The notes under the pieces: model-generated
Seen by the model: only the letters and a program-made list of their open reading frames with translations
What the model was told of the DNA's origin: nothing
Database searches by the model: none
Shown: positions 20,045 to 29,549 of the stretch, piece by piece
Position numbering within the stretch: position 1 is the stretch's first letter
Layout of the letters: every line of letters begins with the position of its first letter
Assembly: GCF_036961565.1 (NCBI RefSeq)
Contig: NZ_JBAMDD010000006.1
Location: 217,571-281,570 of the forward strand
DNA length: 64,000 nucleotides
Direction: 5' to 3'
Origin: Chitinimonas sp036961565
Lineage (GTDB): Bacteria > Pseudomonadota > Gammaproteobacteria > Burkholderiales > Chitinimonadaceae
Made by a program: the position numbers and the translations under genes

Positions 20045-22024
20045 CTACCGCCGCCGCCCCTTAAACTTCGCCGCCCCACCACCATCGCGCCGACCCTGCC
20101 GCTTTTCCTTGTCCTGGCGTTGGCGGGTATTGCGCTGGGCCAGCATGCGGTCGATCTTTTCCGAGGTGGATTGCATCAGCATCTGCGCCATGTCCTCGTC
20201 CGGGAAGGTCTCGGGCATACGGTAGCCCAGCCAGGCATAGGCGGCGTAGAGCTTGCAGCTGTCTTCCATGAACTGCAGTTCGTTGCGGCCACCCATGCCC
20301 TCCATCCGCAGCAGTGGGGCACGGCGTTTTTCGGCACGGTGGCGGGCCCAATCCTGCAGGGCACGTTCCAGCATCGGTATCTTGGTCGATACCGGGCACA
20401 GGCTCAGGGTAAAGCGGTCGGCCAGCGAGAGATTGAGGGTGTCCAGCCAGCGGGCTTTCTCGGTCTGTTCGGTCAGGTTGGCGGGCAGGAAGAATTCGTC
20501 ATGCACATTGATGTGCTTGGCAAACAGCTCCAGCAGCGGCTGCAGCTTGGTCTGGCCGGTGGCCTTGGCGATCAGCTCCAGGTAATCGAGATTGGGCGCC
20601 ACAAAGAAGCCGGTGTCGGGCAGCGGCTCGGGCTTGGCGCGGAGCAGGGCGGTGATGGTCTTGTGGGTGTGGGCATCGAGCCCGGCCACATAGCCGGCGG
20701 CATGCTCGCCGTAGCGGCCGGCCCGGCCGGCGATCTGCTTGGCCAGCGGGGCGGCGATCACCCCTTCGGCATAGCCGTCGAATTTGTTGGAGGTGGTAAA
20801 GATCACCCGCCGCGCCGGGGTGTTGAGGCCCATGCCGATGGCGTCAGTGCCCACCACGATCTGGGTTTCGCCTTCAATAAAGCGCTCGGCCTGGGCCTGC
20901 CGCACTTCGGGCGAGAGGTTGCCGTAGATAGCCGAGACAGCAAAACCCTGCTCCATCACCTGGTCGCGCCAGTTCAGCACCTCGCGGCGGGAGAAGGCAA
21001 TCAGCACGTCGCCGGGCTTGAGGTTACGCAGCGAGCCCAGCGGCTGCTTTTCCATCTCCAGCGGCGACTTGCGCTCCATCTTGCGCACTTCCAGCGTGCC
21101 GCCCACCCGCTTGACCAGCGAACGTATGGCCTCTTCGGCTTCCAGCGCGCCCAGCAGGTAGACGGTGCTGGCCGGTACGCCGCAGACGGCTGCCGTCCAG
21201 GCAGCGCCACGGTCGGGGTCGTCGAGCAGCTGTATCTCATCGATGACCGCCACCTCTATCACCCGGTTGGGGTTGAGCATTTCCACCGTGCTGGCCACAT
21301 GGGTGGCCTCGGGGTGGAGCTTGCGCTGCTCGCCGGTGACTAGGCTGACGGCCACGCCCACATCCAGCAGTCGGTTGTAGTTTTCCAGGGCCAGCAGGCG
21401 CAGCGGCGCCAGGTAGACGCCGGATCGGGCACGGGTCAGGTGCTCCATGGCCGCATGGGTCTTGCCCGAGTTGGTCGGCCCCAGGATGGCGATGAAATGC
21501 CGCTTCATGCCCTGGGCGGTGGTAAAGGATTCGGGATAGAGCGACAGATTGACCGCATCGCGGGTCTTCTCGGCCTGGCGGGTAGCGGCGCGGTTGCCCT
21601 TGGCCGCCTCGATACGATCGAGCGCCACAATGCAGCGCAGCCGCGCCAGTTCGTACTTGGCCTGCAGCGCATGCAGGGCGCTGCTGGGGTCCAGCTCGTA
21701 CTCGTGGGCGATGGCGACCACCTGGTCAGCGCACTTGCCCAACTGGGCTTCCAGCCGGGCACGGGCCTCGGCATTCCAGCGCGATTGCAGCAACGCCAAG
21801 CGCTCAACGATATCGAGCTTGCGCCATTTGCTGACCTTGCCCAGGAAACCATCGTCCGGAATCAGGTGGTAGGGCACCACCCGCTTACCTACCAGGATCT
21901 CGCCATGCACCGATACGGCATAGCTGCCGTCCGAGGTCACCAGGGTGGCCTGCTGGGCCTCCAGGTAGTCGCTCAGGGCGGTGGCTTCGGTCGGGGCGAT
22001 ATCGTTCTGGCTGCTGTCATTCAT
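20045..22024 (-). CDS. SUV3-like DExH RNA helicase
   Basis: A 659-aa helicase of the Suv3 type, a family known from mitochondria and some bacteria, where it unwinds RNA for degradation. An N-terminal helical region (1-165) precedes the RecA core. Walker A is FIAILGPTNSGKTHAAMEHL, followed by SGVYLAPLRLLALENY, the DEIQ box in VAVIDEIQLLDD, and a second RecA domain with SRREVLNWR, IVVGTDAIGMGLN and QIAGRAGRYG. The C-terminus is Lys/Arg/Gly-rich, which fits RNA binding. It is convergent with the kinase gene and separated from the patD operon by about 150 bp. No exoribonuclease gene is adjacent. Confidence 0.88.
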   Translation of the reverse strand: MNDSSQNDIAPTEATALSDYLEAQQATLVTSDGSYAVSVHGEILVGKRVVPYHLIPDDGFLGKVSKWRKLDIVERLALLQSRWNAEARARLEAQLGKCADQVVAIAHEYELDPSSALHALQAKYELARLRCIVALDRIEAAKGNRAATRQAEKTRDAVNLSLYPESFTTAQGMKRHFIAILGPTNSGKTHAAMEHLTRARSGVYLAPLRLLALENYNRLLDVGVAVSLVTGEQRKLHPEATHVASTVEMLNPNRVIEVAVIDEIQLLDDPDRGAAWTAAVCGVPASTVYLLGALEAEEAIRSLVKRVGGTLEVRKMERKSPLEMEKQPLGSLRNLKPGDVLIAFSRREVLNWRDQVMEQGFAVSAIYGNLSPEVRQAQAERFIEGETQIVVGTDAIGMGLNTPARRVIFTTSNKFDGYAEGVIAAPLAKQIAGRAGRYGEHAAGYVAGLDAHTHKTITALLRAKPEPLPDTGFFVAPNLDYLELIAKATGQTKLQPLLELFAKHINVHDEFFLPANLTEQTEKARWLDTLNLSLADRFTLSLCPVSTKIPMLERALQDWARHRAEKRRAPLLRMEGMGGRNELQFMEDSCKLYAAYAWLGYRMPETFPDEDMAQMLMQSTSEKIDRMLAQRNTRQRQDKEKRQGRRDGGGAAKFKGRRR

Positions 22025-22149
22025 GGAGATACGGTGCTTTCTGGGAAGTCAGCCATGCGTATACCAAAGCACGGCCATTGCCACCAGCGATTTCCGCCGC
22101 GTAGACCGTCGTAACCTTCACCGCCGGTCGGATAGCCGGCCAGCGGCGT

Positions 22150-22165
22150 ACTTTGAACAGGCTCT
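22150..22165 (-). repeat. Head of dispersed repeat (16-nt match)
   Basis: On the minus strand agagcctgttcaaagt starts 6 bases after the patD stop codon. The same 16 bases open the repeat copy at 47842, and a variant opens both ends of the element at 43266-43464. The sequence downstream here differs from the other copies but also folds (gccggctatccgaccggc). Confidence 0.6.
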
Positions 22166-22171
22166 TACGCC

Positions 22172-23596
22172 TCAGCCTTTGATCATCACATGCCGCACGC
22201 AGCTGTAATCCTCCAGCGCGTACATCGACATATCCTTGCCATAGCCTGATTTCTTCATGCCGCCATGTGGCATCTCGTTCACCAGCATGAAATGGGTATT
22301 GATCCAGGTGCAGCCGTATTGCAGCCGGCTGGCCACCTGCATGGCGCGGTTCACATCGCGGGTCCACACCGAGCTGGCCAGGCCGTAGTCCGAATCATTG
22401 GCCCAGCTGACCGCCTGCTCCACCTCGTCGAAACGGGTGATGGACACCACCGGGCCGAACACCTCGCGCCGGACAATCTCGTCATCCTGGCGGGCGCCGG
22501 CCACCACGGTGGGCTCGAAGAAGAAACCGCTGCCCACGCCGGCCTTGCCGCCAGCTGTCACCTCGATATGCGCCTGCGCCGCCGCCCGCTCCACAAAGCC
22601 GGCCACCCGGCTACGCTGCCGCTCGGAAATCAGTGGCCCCATCTCCACACCTTCCAGGTGCTGCTCGCCAAAGCGGATGCCGGACACCGCGCTGGAGAGA
22701 TCGGCCACCAGCTTGTCGTAGATGCCGGGGCCGGCATAGAGGCGGCAAGCCGCCGTGCAATCCTGGCCGGCATTGTAATAGCCGAAGGTGCGCACGCCGG
22801 CCACCACTTCGTCCAGGTCAGCGTCGTCGAACACGATTACCGGGGCCTTGCCACCCAGTTCCAGGTGGGTACGCTTGAGGCTGTGGGCAGCGGTCTCCAG
22901 GATTTTCTGGCCGGTGGCCACATCGCCGGTCAGCGAGATCATGCGCACCTGCGGTTGCGAGATCAGCGGACGGCCCACCGTCTCGCCCCGGCCGGTGACT
23001 ACATTGACGACGCCAGGCGGCAGCAGCTCGGCCAATAGCTCGGCCAGCTTGAGGGTGGTCAGCGGCGTCTGTTCACTGGGCTTGATCACCACGGTATTGC
23101 CAGCGGCAATGGCGGGGGCGATCTTCCAGGCCGCCATCATCAAGGGGTAGTTCCAGGGTGCAATACTGGCCACCACGCCCAGGGGGTCGCGCCGTATCAT
23201 GCTGGTAAAGCCCGGCAGGTATTCGCCCGCCACCTGGCCCTGCTGGCAGCGCACCGCGCCGGCAAAGAAGCGGAAAACATCGGCCACCGCCGGTATCTCG
23301 TCATTCAGCGCAAACAGATAGGGCTTGCCGCAGTTGAGCGATTCCAGCTGGGCAAACTCGGTGGCGCGTGCTTCGATGGCATCGGCCAGCCGCAGCAGGG
23401 CGGTGGACCTGTCCTTGGGCGTGGTACGGCCCCAGGCGGCAAAAGCCGCTTCGGCCGCCGCCACGGCAGCCTGTATCTGTGCCAGGCTGGCTTCGGCCAC
23501 CTGGGCGATGGCCTCGCCGCTGGCCGGGTTGAGCACGGCTTCCACATCACCTTCGCCAGCCACGAACTGGCCGTTGATCAAGAGTTGGGTCTGCAT
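22172..23596 (-). CDS. patD: Gamma-aminobutyraldehyde dehydrogenase
   Basis: PatD/YdcW oxidises 4-aminobutanal, the deamination product of putrescine, to GABA with NAD. The 474-residue length matches the E. coli enzyme. Family motifs: IAPWNYPLMMAAWKIAPA, the general-base glutamate in HLELGGKAPVIV, the catalytic cysteine in YNAGQDCTAACRLY, and EVFGPVVS. A GGAGACACC ribosome site precedes the ATG. It is the last gene of a ydcSTUV-like putrescine uptake operon, the same order as ydcSTUVW in E. coli, so the assignment does not rest on similarity alone. Confidence 0.9.
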   Translation of the reverse strand: MQTQLLINGQFVAGEGDVEAVLNPASGEAIAQVAEASLAQIQAAVAAAEAAFAAWGRTTPKDRSTALLRLADAIEARATEFAQLESLNCGKPYLFALNDEIPAVADVFRFFAGAVRCQQGQVAGEYLPGFTSMIRRDPLGVVASIAPWNYPLMMAAWKIAPAIAAGNTVVIKPSEQTPLTTLKLAELLAELLPPGVVNVVTGRGETVGRPLISQPQVRMISLTGDVATGQKILETAAHSLKRTHLELGGKAPVIVFDDADLDEVVAGVRTFGYYNAGQDCTAACRLYAGPGIYDKLVADLSSAVSGIRFGEQHLEGVEMGPLISERQRSRVAGFVERAAAQAHIEVTAGGKAGVGSGFFFEPTVVAGARQDDEIVRREVFGPVVSITRFDEVEQAVSWANDSDYGLASSVWTRDVNRAMQVASRLQYGCTWINTHFMLVNEMPHGGMKKSGYGKDMSMYALEDYSCVRHVMIKG

Positions 23597-23616
23597 GGTG
23601 TCTCCAGATAAGCAAG

Positions 23617-24426
23617 CTACTTGCCGCTGCCCGCCACCGCTTCGGTGCCCTGGGTCAGCTTCCAGGCGGCAATGACAGGCACCATGGTGATCAGCATCAC
23701 CGTCAGCGCCACCACATTGGTAATCGGTACATCACGCGGCCGGCCCAGCTGGTTGAGCAGCCAGATGGGCAGGGTACGTTCGTGGCCGGCCGTAAAGGTG
23801 GTCACAATGATCTCGTCAAAGCTGAGGGCAAACGCCAGCAGCCCACCGGCCAGCAGCGCGGTGGCAAGCTGCGGCAGCATTACATGGCGAAAGGTGGCGA
23901 AACCGTCCGCGCCCAGGTCCATGGAGGCTTCGACCAGGCTGTGCGAGCTACGGCGAAAGCGGGCAATCACATTGTTGTAGACCACCACCACGCAGAAGGT
24001 GGCATGGCCGATGGCGATGGTCCAGAACGAGGGCTCCCAGGCCAGCAGCTTGAAGGCCGACAGCAGGGCGATGCCGGTGATGATGCCGGGCAGGGCTATC
24101 GGCAGTATCAGCATCAGGGTCAGCGCCTCCTTGCCCCAGAATCGGCGGCGGTACAAGGCCGCTGCCGCCATGGTGCCCAGCAGCAGCGCCGCCAGGGTGG
24201 CCAGGGTGGCCACCTTGACCGACAGCCAGATGGCGGCCAGCACATCCTCGCGGCCAAAGGCGGCGGCAAACCAGTCCAGCGTAAAGCCCTGCAGGGGAAA
24301 GCTGTAGGCCGATTCCTCGGTGTTGAAGGCATACAGCGCAATCACCACAATGGGGAAATGCAAAAAAGCCAGACCGCCATAGGCCAGCAGCTTGAGCCAC
24401 AGCGGGGCACGGGCTTCAGAGTGCAT
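23617..24426 (-). CDS. ydcV: Putrescine-type ABC transporter permease (YdcV/PotC-like)
   Basis: A 269-aa inner-membrane permease with about six membrane helices. The cytoplasmic EAA loop is EASMDLGADGFATFRHVMLPQL, broken by no gap, which contacts the ATPase. It is of the PotC/YdcV branch (a helix-rich start LLAYGGLAFLHFPIVVIALY). The ATG at 24426 follows a TTG one codon earlier. It overlaps the end of the other permease gene by 11 bp, so the two subunits are coupled. It ends 20 bp before patD. Confidence 0.88.
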   Translation of the reverse strand: MHSEARAPLWLKLLAYGGLAFLHFPIVVIALYAFNTEESAYSFPLQGFTLDWFAAAFGREDVLAAIWLSVKVATLATLAALLLGTMAAAALYRRRFWGKEALTLMLILPIALPGIITGIALLSAFKLLAWEPSFWTIAIGHATFCVVVVYNNVIARFRRSSHSLVEASMDLGADGFATFRHVMLPQLATALLAGGLLAFALSFDEIIVTTFTAGHERTLPIWLLNQLGRPRDVPITNVVALTVMLITMVPVIAAWKLTQGTEAVAGSGK

Positions 24427-25393
24427 CAAAGGCTCCCAGGCGCCTGGCCAGGGCCAGGTATAGGCCTATCAGCACCACCGGCACCACGGTAAAGGCGGCT
24501 GCCATGGGGATGTTCCCGACCGCGCCCTGCATGGTGTAGACATAGTTGCCGATGAACAGGCCGGACGGCCCCACCAGCTGCGGCACGATAAAATCGCCCA
24601 GGGTGAGGCTGAAGGTAAAGATGGAGCCCGCCACCACACCAGGGAAAGCCAGCGGCAGCATGACGGTACGGAAAGTCTGTGCCGGCCGAGCGCCCAGGTC
24701 GCTGGAGGCCTGCAGCAGCGACAGCGGCACCCGCTCCAGCGCCGCCTGTATGGGCAGTATCATGAAGGGCAGCCAGATATAGCTGAACACCAAGAAGCGC
24801 CCCAGGTTGCTGGTGGAGAGCGAGCTGCCGCCCACCACCGGCAGGCTCAGCACGGCCTCCAGCAAGGGGGTCAGCCCCAGCACCTGCACCAGCCAGTAGA
24901 CGATGCCGCCCTTGGCCAGTATCACCGTCCAGGAATAGGCCTTGACGATATAGCTGGCCCACATGGGCGCCATGACCGCGATATAGAAAAAGCCTTTCTG
25001 CCAGCCCCTGGCGTAGCGGGCCATGTAATAAGCGATGGGGAAGGCAATCAACGCGCAGGCCACTGTGACGGCAGCCGCCATGCCCAGGGTGCGCAGCACG
25101 ATATCGATATTGGCGCCAAACAGCGGGTTGGCCGGGTCGGCAATGGCGCGGAAATTGGCCAGCGTCAGCTCGGGCGTCACCGCCATGGTGAAGTCGTCAA
25201 AGGTAAAAAAGCTCTGCATCAGCAGGGCCAGCAGCGCACCCAGGTAGACCACCCCGAACCACAGCAATGGCGGTGTCAGCAGCAAGAGCAGCACCAGGGT
25301 CTGGCGCCGGTACAGCAGCCTGGCCAGGCGCCGCCTGATGCTGGCAGCCGCCATGTCGTGCTGGCCAGGCTGGGCAGGTGCATGGATGGCCAT
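24416..25393 (-). CDS. ydcU: Putrescine-type ABC transporter permease (YdcU/PotB-like)
   Basis: A 325-aa permease, somewhat longer than its partner, with a cytoplasmic N-terminal stretch (about 1-35) and six predicted helices. The first is LVLLLLLTPPLLWFGVVYLG. The EAA loop is ASSDLGARPAQTFRTVMLP. It forms the transmembrane channel with the YdcV-like subunit. It starts 3 bp after the ATPase stop codon. Confidence 0.88.
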   Translation of the reverse strand: MAIHAPAQPGQHDMAAASIRRRLARLLYRRQTLVLLLLLTPPLLWFGVVYLGALLALLMQSFFTFDDFTMAVTPELTLANFRAIADPANPLFGANIDIVLRTLGMAAAVTVACALIAFPIAYYMARYARGWQKGFFYIAVMAPMWASYIVKAYSWTVILAKGGIVYWLVQVLGLTPLLEAVLSLPVVGGSSLSTSNLGRFLVFSYIWLPFMILPIQAALERVPLSLLQASSDLGARPAQTFRTVMLPLAFPGVVAGSIFTFSLTLGDFIVPQLVGPSGLFIGNYVYTMQGAVGNIPMAAAFTVVPVVLIGLYLALARRLGAFDAL

Positions 25394-25396
25394 AGC

Positions 25397-26407
25397 TCAG
25401 GCTTCCAGCATGACCATGGCGTGGGCAGGCCAGCCCACGGTCACGGCCTGGCCGGGCTCGGGCATGGCCTGCGCGGCATCGAGCAGGTTGGGGTGGCTCA
25501 CGGCCAGTTGCCGGCCATCGGCCAGCACCACCTGGTAGCGGCTGACTGCGCCGTGGTACTGCACATCCACCAAAGTCGCTGCCAGCCGGATGCCGCCATC
25601 ACCTTCGGTGACGAAAGCTATCTGTTCCGGCCGCACCGAGAATGCTTGCGCCCTGCCGATCAGGCTCTGGGCCAGGCTGGCGTCGATGACATTGGCGCCG
25701 CCGACAAAGTCGGCCACGAAGGCGGTACGAGGCCGGTTATACAGCTCGCGCGGGCTGGAGAGCTGCTCGATACGACCTTGCTTGAACACGGCCACCCGGT
25801 CCGACATCGACAGGGCTTCGCCCTGATCGTGGGTGACATAGACAAAGGTGATGCCCAGTTGCCGCTGCAGCGCCTTGAGTTCGGTCTGCATGGCCTCGCG
25901 CAGCTTGAGATCCAGCGCGCCCAGCGGTTCGTCCAGCAGCAGCACGCGGGGCTGGTTGATCAGGGCGCGGGCCAGGGCTACCCGCTGGCGCTGGCCGCCC
26001 GATAGCGCCGCCGGCCTGCGGCCGCCAAAGTCTGCCAGCTTGACCATGGCCAGCATGTGCTCGGCCTGCCTGTGCCGCGCTACGCGGGCCACCCCCCGCA
26101 CCATGAGGCCATAGGCCACATTGTCCAGCACGCTCATATGCGGGAACAGCGCGTAATCCTGGAACACCGTGTTCACATCACGCTCATAGGGCGGCACCCC
26201 GGCAGCGTCGCGGCCATGGAGGCGGATGCAGCCGGCACTGGCCTGCTCGAAGCCCGCAATCAGCCGCAAACAGGTAGTCTTACCCGAGCCCGAAGGCCCC
26301 AGCATGGAAAAGAATTCGCCTTCGGCGACGGTCAGGTCGACCCCATCCACCGCACGGACGGTATCGAATACCCGCGTTACCTGTTGGAACTCGACAGCAT
26401 GGCTCAT
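25397..26407 (-). CDS. ydcT: Putrescine-type ABC transporter ATPase (YdcT/PotA-like)
   Basis: A 336-aa ATP-binding subunit. Walker A is LGPSGSGKTT, the signature LSGGQRQRVALARAL, and Walker B VLLLDEPLGALD, followed by the H-loop VYVTHDQGEAL. A C-terminal TOBE-like domain (about 240-336) is typical of PotA-type transporters. The start at 26407 (MSHAVEFQQV) is chosen because a 131-residue upstream extension has non-protein-like composition and runs through a terminator hairpin. Confidence 0.92.
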   Translation of the reverse strand: MSHAVEFQQVTRVFDTVRAVDGVDLTVAEGEFFSMLGPSGSGKTTCLRLIAGFEQASAGCIRLHGRDAAGVPPYERDVNTVFQDYALFPHMSVLDNVAYGLMVRGVARVARHRQAEHMLAMVKLADFGGRRPAALSGGQRQRVALARALINQPRVLLLDEPLGALDLKLREAMQTELKALQRQLGITFVYVTHDQGEALSMSDRVAVFKQGRIEQLSSPRELYNRPRTAFVADFVGGANVIDASLAQSLIGRAQAFSVRPEQIAFVTEGDGGIRLAATLVDVQYHGAVSRYQVVLADGRQLAVSHPNLLDAAQAMPEPGQAVTVGWPAHAMVMLEA

Positions 26408-26425
26408 CACGCTACCTGCAGCGGG

Positions 26426-26458
26426 CAAAAAACCTGGCCAACCGTTGGGTCGGCCAGG
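26426..26458 (-). terminator. Intra-operon terminator between binding protein and ATPase
   Basis: On the minus strand CCTGGCC...GGCCAGG forms a 7-bp stem with a 12-nt loop followed by six Ts, 55-85 bp after the binding-protein stop. Partial termination would give more binding protein than membrane subunits, a common arrangement. Confidence 0.75.
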
Positions 26459-26513
26459 AGAGCGGTGCATGCAGCAGCCGCGGAGCAATCGGGCAGATGA
26501 CAGCCCACCGGCA

Positions 26514-27659
26514 TCAGCGGCCGCCCATGATGGCGATATAGTCGGCCGTCCAGCGGCTATAGGGCACGCAGCTGGCCTGGGTGCTGCATTTGGCCTGCGG
26601 GGTTTTCCAGAAACGTATCTGGGCAATGCGGTCGAAACCATTGCTCTTGCAGAAATCACTGCCGCCGGGCACCTTGTCCTTGCAGGCAGCCGGTACGGCA
26701 GGGTTGGAGCCAAACCATTCGGCCAGCGACGATTGCAGCTTGCGGTTGAGCGAATGCTCCATCCATTTGTAGGCGCAGACCGGGTTCTTGGCATCGGCAT
26801 GCAGCATGGTGGTATCGGCCCAGCCGGTGGCGCCCTCCTTGGGTATCACACCTTCAATGGGGAATTTCTCGGCCTGCAGGGCATTGATCTGGTAGCCCCA
26901 GGCACTGCTGGCCGCCACACCCTCGTTCTTGAAGTCGTTCATCTGCACAGTCACATCGTGCCAGTAGCGATGAATCAGCTGCTTCTGCGCCCGCAGCAGC
27001 TTGAGCACCTCGGCATACTGGGCCTCGGTCAGCTCGTAGGGGTCTTTGATGCCCAGCGCAGGATTCTTGTGCATCAGGTAGAGCGCGGCATCCGCCACAT
27101 AGATGGCCCCATCGTAGGCCTGCACCCGCCCCTTGTTGGTCTTGCCGTCAGGCAGCTTCTGCTCGTCGAACACCACGCCCCAGCTGTCGGGCGCCTTGGG
27201 AAAAACCTTGGTGTTGTAGGCCAGGAAATTGGCACCCCACTGGTAGGGCACGCCATAGTGCTTGCCATCCACCTTGTGCCAGGGCGCATGCTGCAGGCGG
27301 CTATCGACGGTGGCATAGGCGGGCACCAACTTCAGGTTCACCTCCTGCACCTTCTTGCCGTAGATCAGCCGCAGGCTGGCATCGCCCGAGGCCGTCACCA
27401 GGTCATAGCCACCCTGGTTCATCAGGCTGACCATCTCGTCCGAGGTGGCCGCCGTCTTGACGTTGACCTTGCAGCCGGAGGCCTTCTCGAAATCGCTCAC
27501 CCAGTCGTAGTTCTTGTCGGTCTCGCCGCGCTCTATATAGCCTGGCCAGGCAATGATGTTGAGCTTGCCTTCGGGCTTGCCCAGCGCCTGTAGCGGCGCG
27601 GCCAGGGTGTTGCCTGCCAGTGCGGCGGCAACGGCGATAGAGAGCGTGCGGGCGTGCAT
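26514..27659 (-). CDS. ydcS: Putrescine-type periplasmic binding protein (YdcS/PotD-like)
   Basis: A 381-aa exported binding protein of the polyamine family. The signal peptide ends near NTLAAPLQA. The mature protein shows LNIIAWPGYIERG, TAATSDEMVSLM and VPYQWGANFLAYN, as in PotD/YdcS. The ATG at 27659 is chosen over one seven codons upstream because GAGGAG lies at the right distance before it. In E. coli YdcS has also been linked to polyhydroxybutyrate; I infer only polyamine uptake here. It is the first gene of the ydcSTUV-patD operon. Confidence 0.88.
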   Translation of the reverse strand: MHARTLSIAVAAALAGNTLAAPLQALGKPEGKLNIIAWPGYIERGETDKNYDWVSDFEKASGCKVNVKTAATSDEMVSLMNQGGYDLVTASGDASLRLIYGKKVQEVNLKLVPAYATVDSRLQHAPWHKVDGKHYGVPYQWGANFLAYNTKVFPKAPDSWGVVFDEQKLPDGKTNKGRVQAYDGAIYVADAALYLMHKNPALGIKDPYELTEAQYAEVLKLLRAQKQLIHRYWHDVTVQMNDFKNEGVAASSAWGYQINALQAEKFPIEGVIPKEGATGWADTTMLHADAKNPVCAYKWMEHSLNRKLQSSLAEWFGSNPAVPAACKDKVPGGSDFCKSNGFDRIAQIRFWKTPQAKCSTQASCVPYSRWTADYIAIMGGR

Positions 27660-27755
27660 GGTGGGTCTCCTCATTGTCACGGCCGGTTAGCCGGGCAATT
27701 AGATATAGACCATCCGCGCTAGCGATACGCCCCTACCGCCCAGGCCATCAGCTGG

Positions 27756-28703
27756 CTACCCATGCACCTCAGCCCAGCTGCGCGACCAGGCCAGGCTGCG
27801 CCGCAGCCCCTCGGGCAGCGATACCTGAGGGGCATAGCCCAGCAGCCGGCGGGCTTTGTCCAGGTTGGCCACATAGCGGCTGATCTCGCCGGCCTGGGTG
27901 GGTGCCTCCACCACCTGGGCCGCCCGCCCAAGCAGCCCGGCCAGGTAATCGGCCAGCTGCCGCAGGCTGTGGCCCTCGCCCCTCGCCAGGTTGAAGGTCT
28001 GGTCGCGTACCTCACCCGCCTGCAAGGCCTGTATGCCCAGGAACAGCCCTGCCACGCAGTCGTCTACATAGGTGAAATCCAGCACCTTGTCCGCACCGAA
28101 CAGTGTCAGGGCCTCACCCTGCTGCAGCTTGTGCATGAACAGCGGTATGACCCGCTCCATGCGGCCCAGATCGTTATCGTAGCGGCCATAGACATTGCTG
28201 AGCCGGAACACCAGGTAAGGCAGGCCATAGCAGCGGGCATAGCTGTAGACCAACGCCTCGCCCGCCAGCTTGCTGGCTGCATAGGTACTGGCAGCCAGCG
28301 CAAAGTCGGCATCCGCCTCGGCGGTGGTATCGCGCCTGGCATTGCCATAGACCTCACGGCTGCTGCTGAAGACGATGGGCAGGCCCTGCTGCCGGCAGAA
28401 CTCCAGCACCTGCTGGGTCATGGCCATATTTTCCATGGCCTTGTCGGGCTCTAGCACCAACTGATGCACCTTGGCATGGGCCGCCAGATGCACCACCACA
28501 TCGGGCCTGCCCCAGTCCGCCAACTGGGTGGCCAGCACGGCAGGCGTGCCGGGCAGGGTCAGGTCATGCAGCAGCACAGGGTAGGCATCGCACCAGCCAT
28601 TGGGCCGCAGGTCCACGCCATGCACGGTATGGCCCGCCGCCAAACAGCGTAGCGCCAGGTTGCAGCCTATCTGGCCGCTGGCGCCGGTAATCAGGATACG
28701 CAA
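27756..28703 (-). CDS. NAD-dependent nucleotide-sugar epimerase/dehydratase (extended SDR)
   Basis: A 315-aa extended short-chain dehydrogenase. The NAD-binding loop is ITGASGQIGCNLA, and the catalytic pair is YAASK with the Ser in FSSSREVYGNARR. It ends with a typical sugar-epimerase C-terminus (LLGYAPQVSLPEGLRRSL). It is the last gene of the biosynthetic operon, overlapping the glycosyltransferase gene by 13 bp. With the nucleotide-sugar dehydrogenase at 39771-41105 it could supply a modified, perhaps uronic, sugar for glycosylation; the exact sugar is not deducible. Confidence 0.85.
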   Translation of the reverse strand: MRILITGASGQIGCNLALRCLAAGHTVHGVDLRPNGWCDAYPVLLHDLTLPGTPAVLATQLADWGRPDVVVHLAAHAKVHQLVLEPDKAMENMAMTQQVLEFCRQQGLPIVFSSSREVYGNARRDTTAEADADFALAASTYAASKLAGEALVYSYARCYGLPYLVFRLSNVYGRYDNDLGRMERVIPLFMHKLQQGEALTLFGADKVLDFTYVDDCVAGLFLGIQALQAGEVRDQTFNLARGEGHSLRQLADYLAGLLGRAAQVVEAPTQAGEISRYVANLDKARRLLGYAPQVSLPEGLRRSLAWSRSWAEVHG

Positions 28704-29548
28704 GGGGAGTCCTCGGGATAATCAGCATAGTAATGATGCAGGAACACGCGGCGCGCTGCCGAAAGCACGGCCGCCGGGCTGCCATCGGCCAGGTAGCGGC
28801 CTGCCGCCGCCAGTTCGGCCTCGCCATAGGCGGCAGGATTATTCAGCATGATCTGGGCATGCAGGGCCTCGTAGCGGGGCAGGATGCCCCATAGCTGAGA
28901 CTGGCGCCGCCGCCTGTGCAAGAGATAGGGCGCCGGCAGATGCTGGGCACGGGCGCCGTACAGGGCAGCCGCCAGCCAGAAATCCCAGTCGTCGAAACCG
29001 CTGACATTGACCCGGTAGCCCCCCACGGCCTGCCACAGGCTACGGCGGTACAAGCCGCAATAGGCCAGTTGGTTGAAATACTTCAAGCGGGCCAGCTCGA
29101 AGCGCCCCGATGCCCAACAGCGCGCGCTGTCGCCAAAATCCTGGCGATCGGTGTAGACCAGGTCCAGGCCGGCATCGGCATCCAGCATGGCCCCGCACTC
29201 AGCCAGCATGGCCGGGTGCAGGCTGTCGTCGGCGTCCAGCGGTAGCACATAGGTGCCCTGGGCCATGGCCATGCCCAGGTTGCGGGCTGCAGCCACCCCG
29301 GCGTTGGCCTGCTGTACCGTGCGCAGCCGTTCGCCATGGCGCTCTTGCAGGGTGGCGATCAGCGCTGCCGTGCCATCCTGGCTGCCGTCATCCACCAGGA
29401 TGATCTCGCTGGCCGGGCGGCTTTGCGCCAGCACGCTGGCCACCGTCTCCGCCAGGGTATCGGCCGAGTTGTAGCAGGGAATGATCACCGAGATGGCCGG
29501 CAGGCAGGCGAGGCCCTGGTTCTCCGGCAAAGGCAGCGGGCCGGCCAT
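28691..29548 (-). CDS. Family 2 glycosyltransferase
   Basis: A 285-aa GT-A transferase. The nucleotide-binding start is ISVIIPCYNSADTL, the first acidic motif EIILVDDGSQDGT, then AGVAAARNLGMAMA and the metal-binding DXD as PLDADDS. There is no membrane helix, so it acts on a soluble or membrane-surface acceptor. The ATG at 29548 follows the radical SAM stop by one base (TGAGATG); a GTG four codons earlier is possible. It is one of two transferases in the cluster. Confidence 0.86.
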   Translation of the reverse strand: MAGPLPLPENQGLACLPAISVIIPCYNSADTLAETVASVLAQSRPASEIILVDDGSQDGTAALIATLQERHGERLRTVQQANAGVAAARNLGMAMAQGTYVLPLDADDSLHPAMLAECGAMLDADAGLDLVYTDRQDFGDSARCWASGRFELARLKYFNQLAYCGLYRRSLWQAVGGYRVNVSGFDDWDFWLAAALYGARAQHLPAPYLLHRRRRQSQLWGILPRYEALHAQIMLNNPAAYGEAELAAAGRYLADGSPAAVLSAARRVFLHHYYADYPEDSPCVS

Positions 29549-29549
29549 C

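Noticed and set aside
19781..21343. A 520-codon plus-strand frame
   Set aside because: Antisense to the SUV3-like helicase, which has clear motifs.
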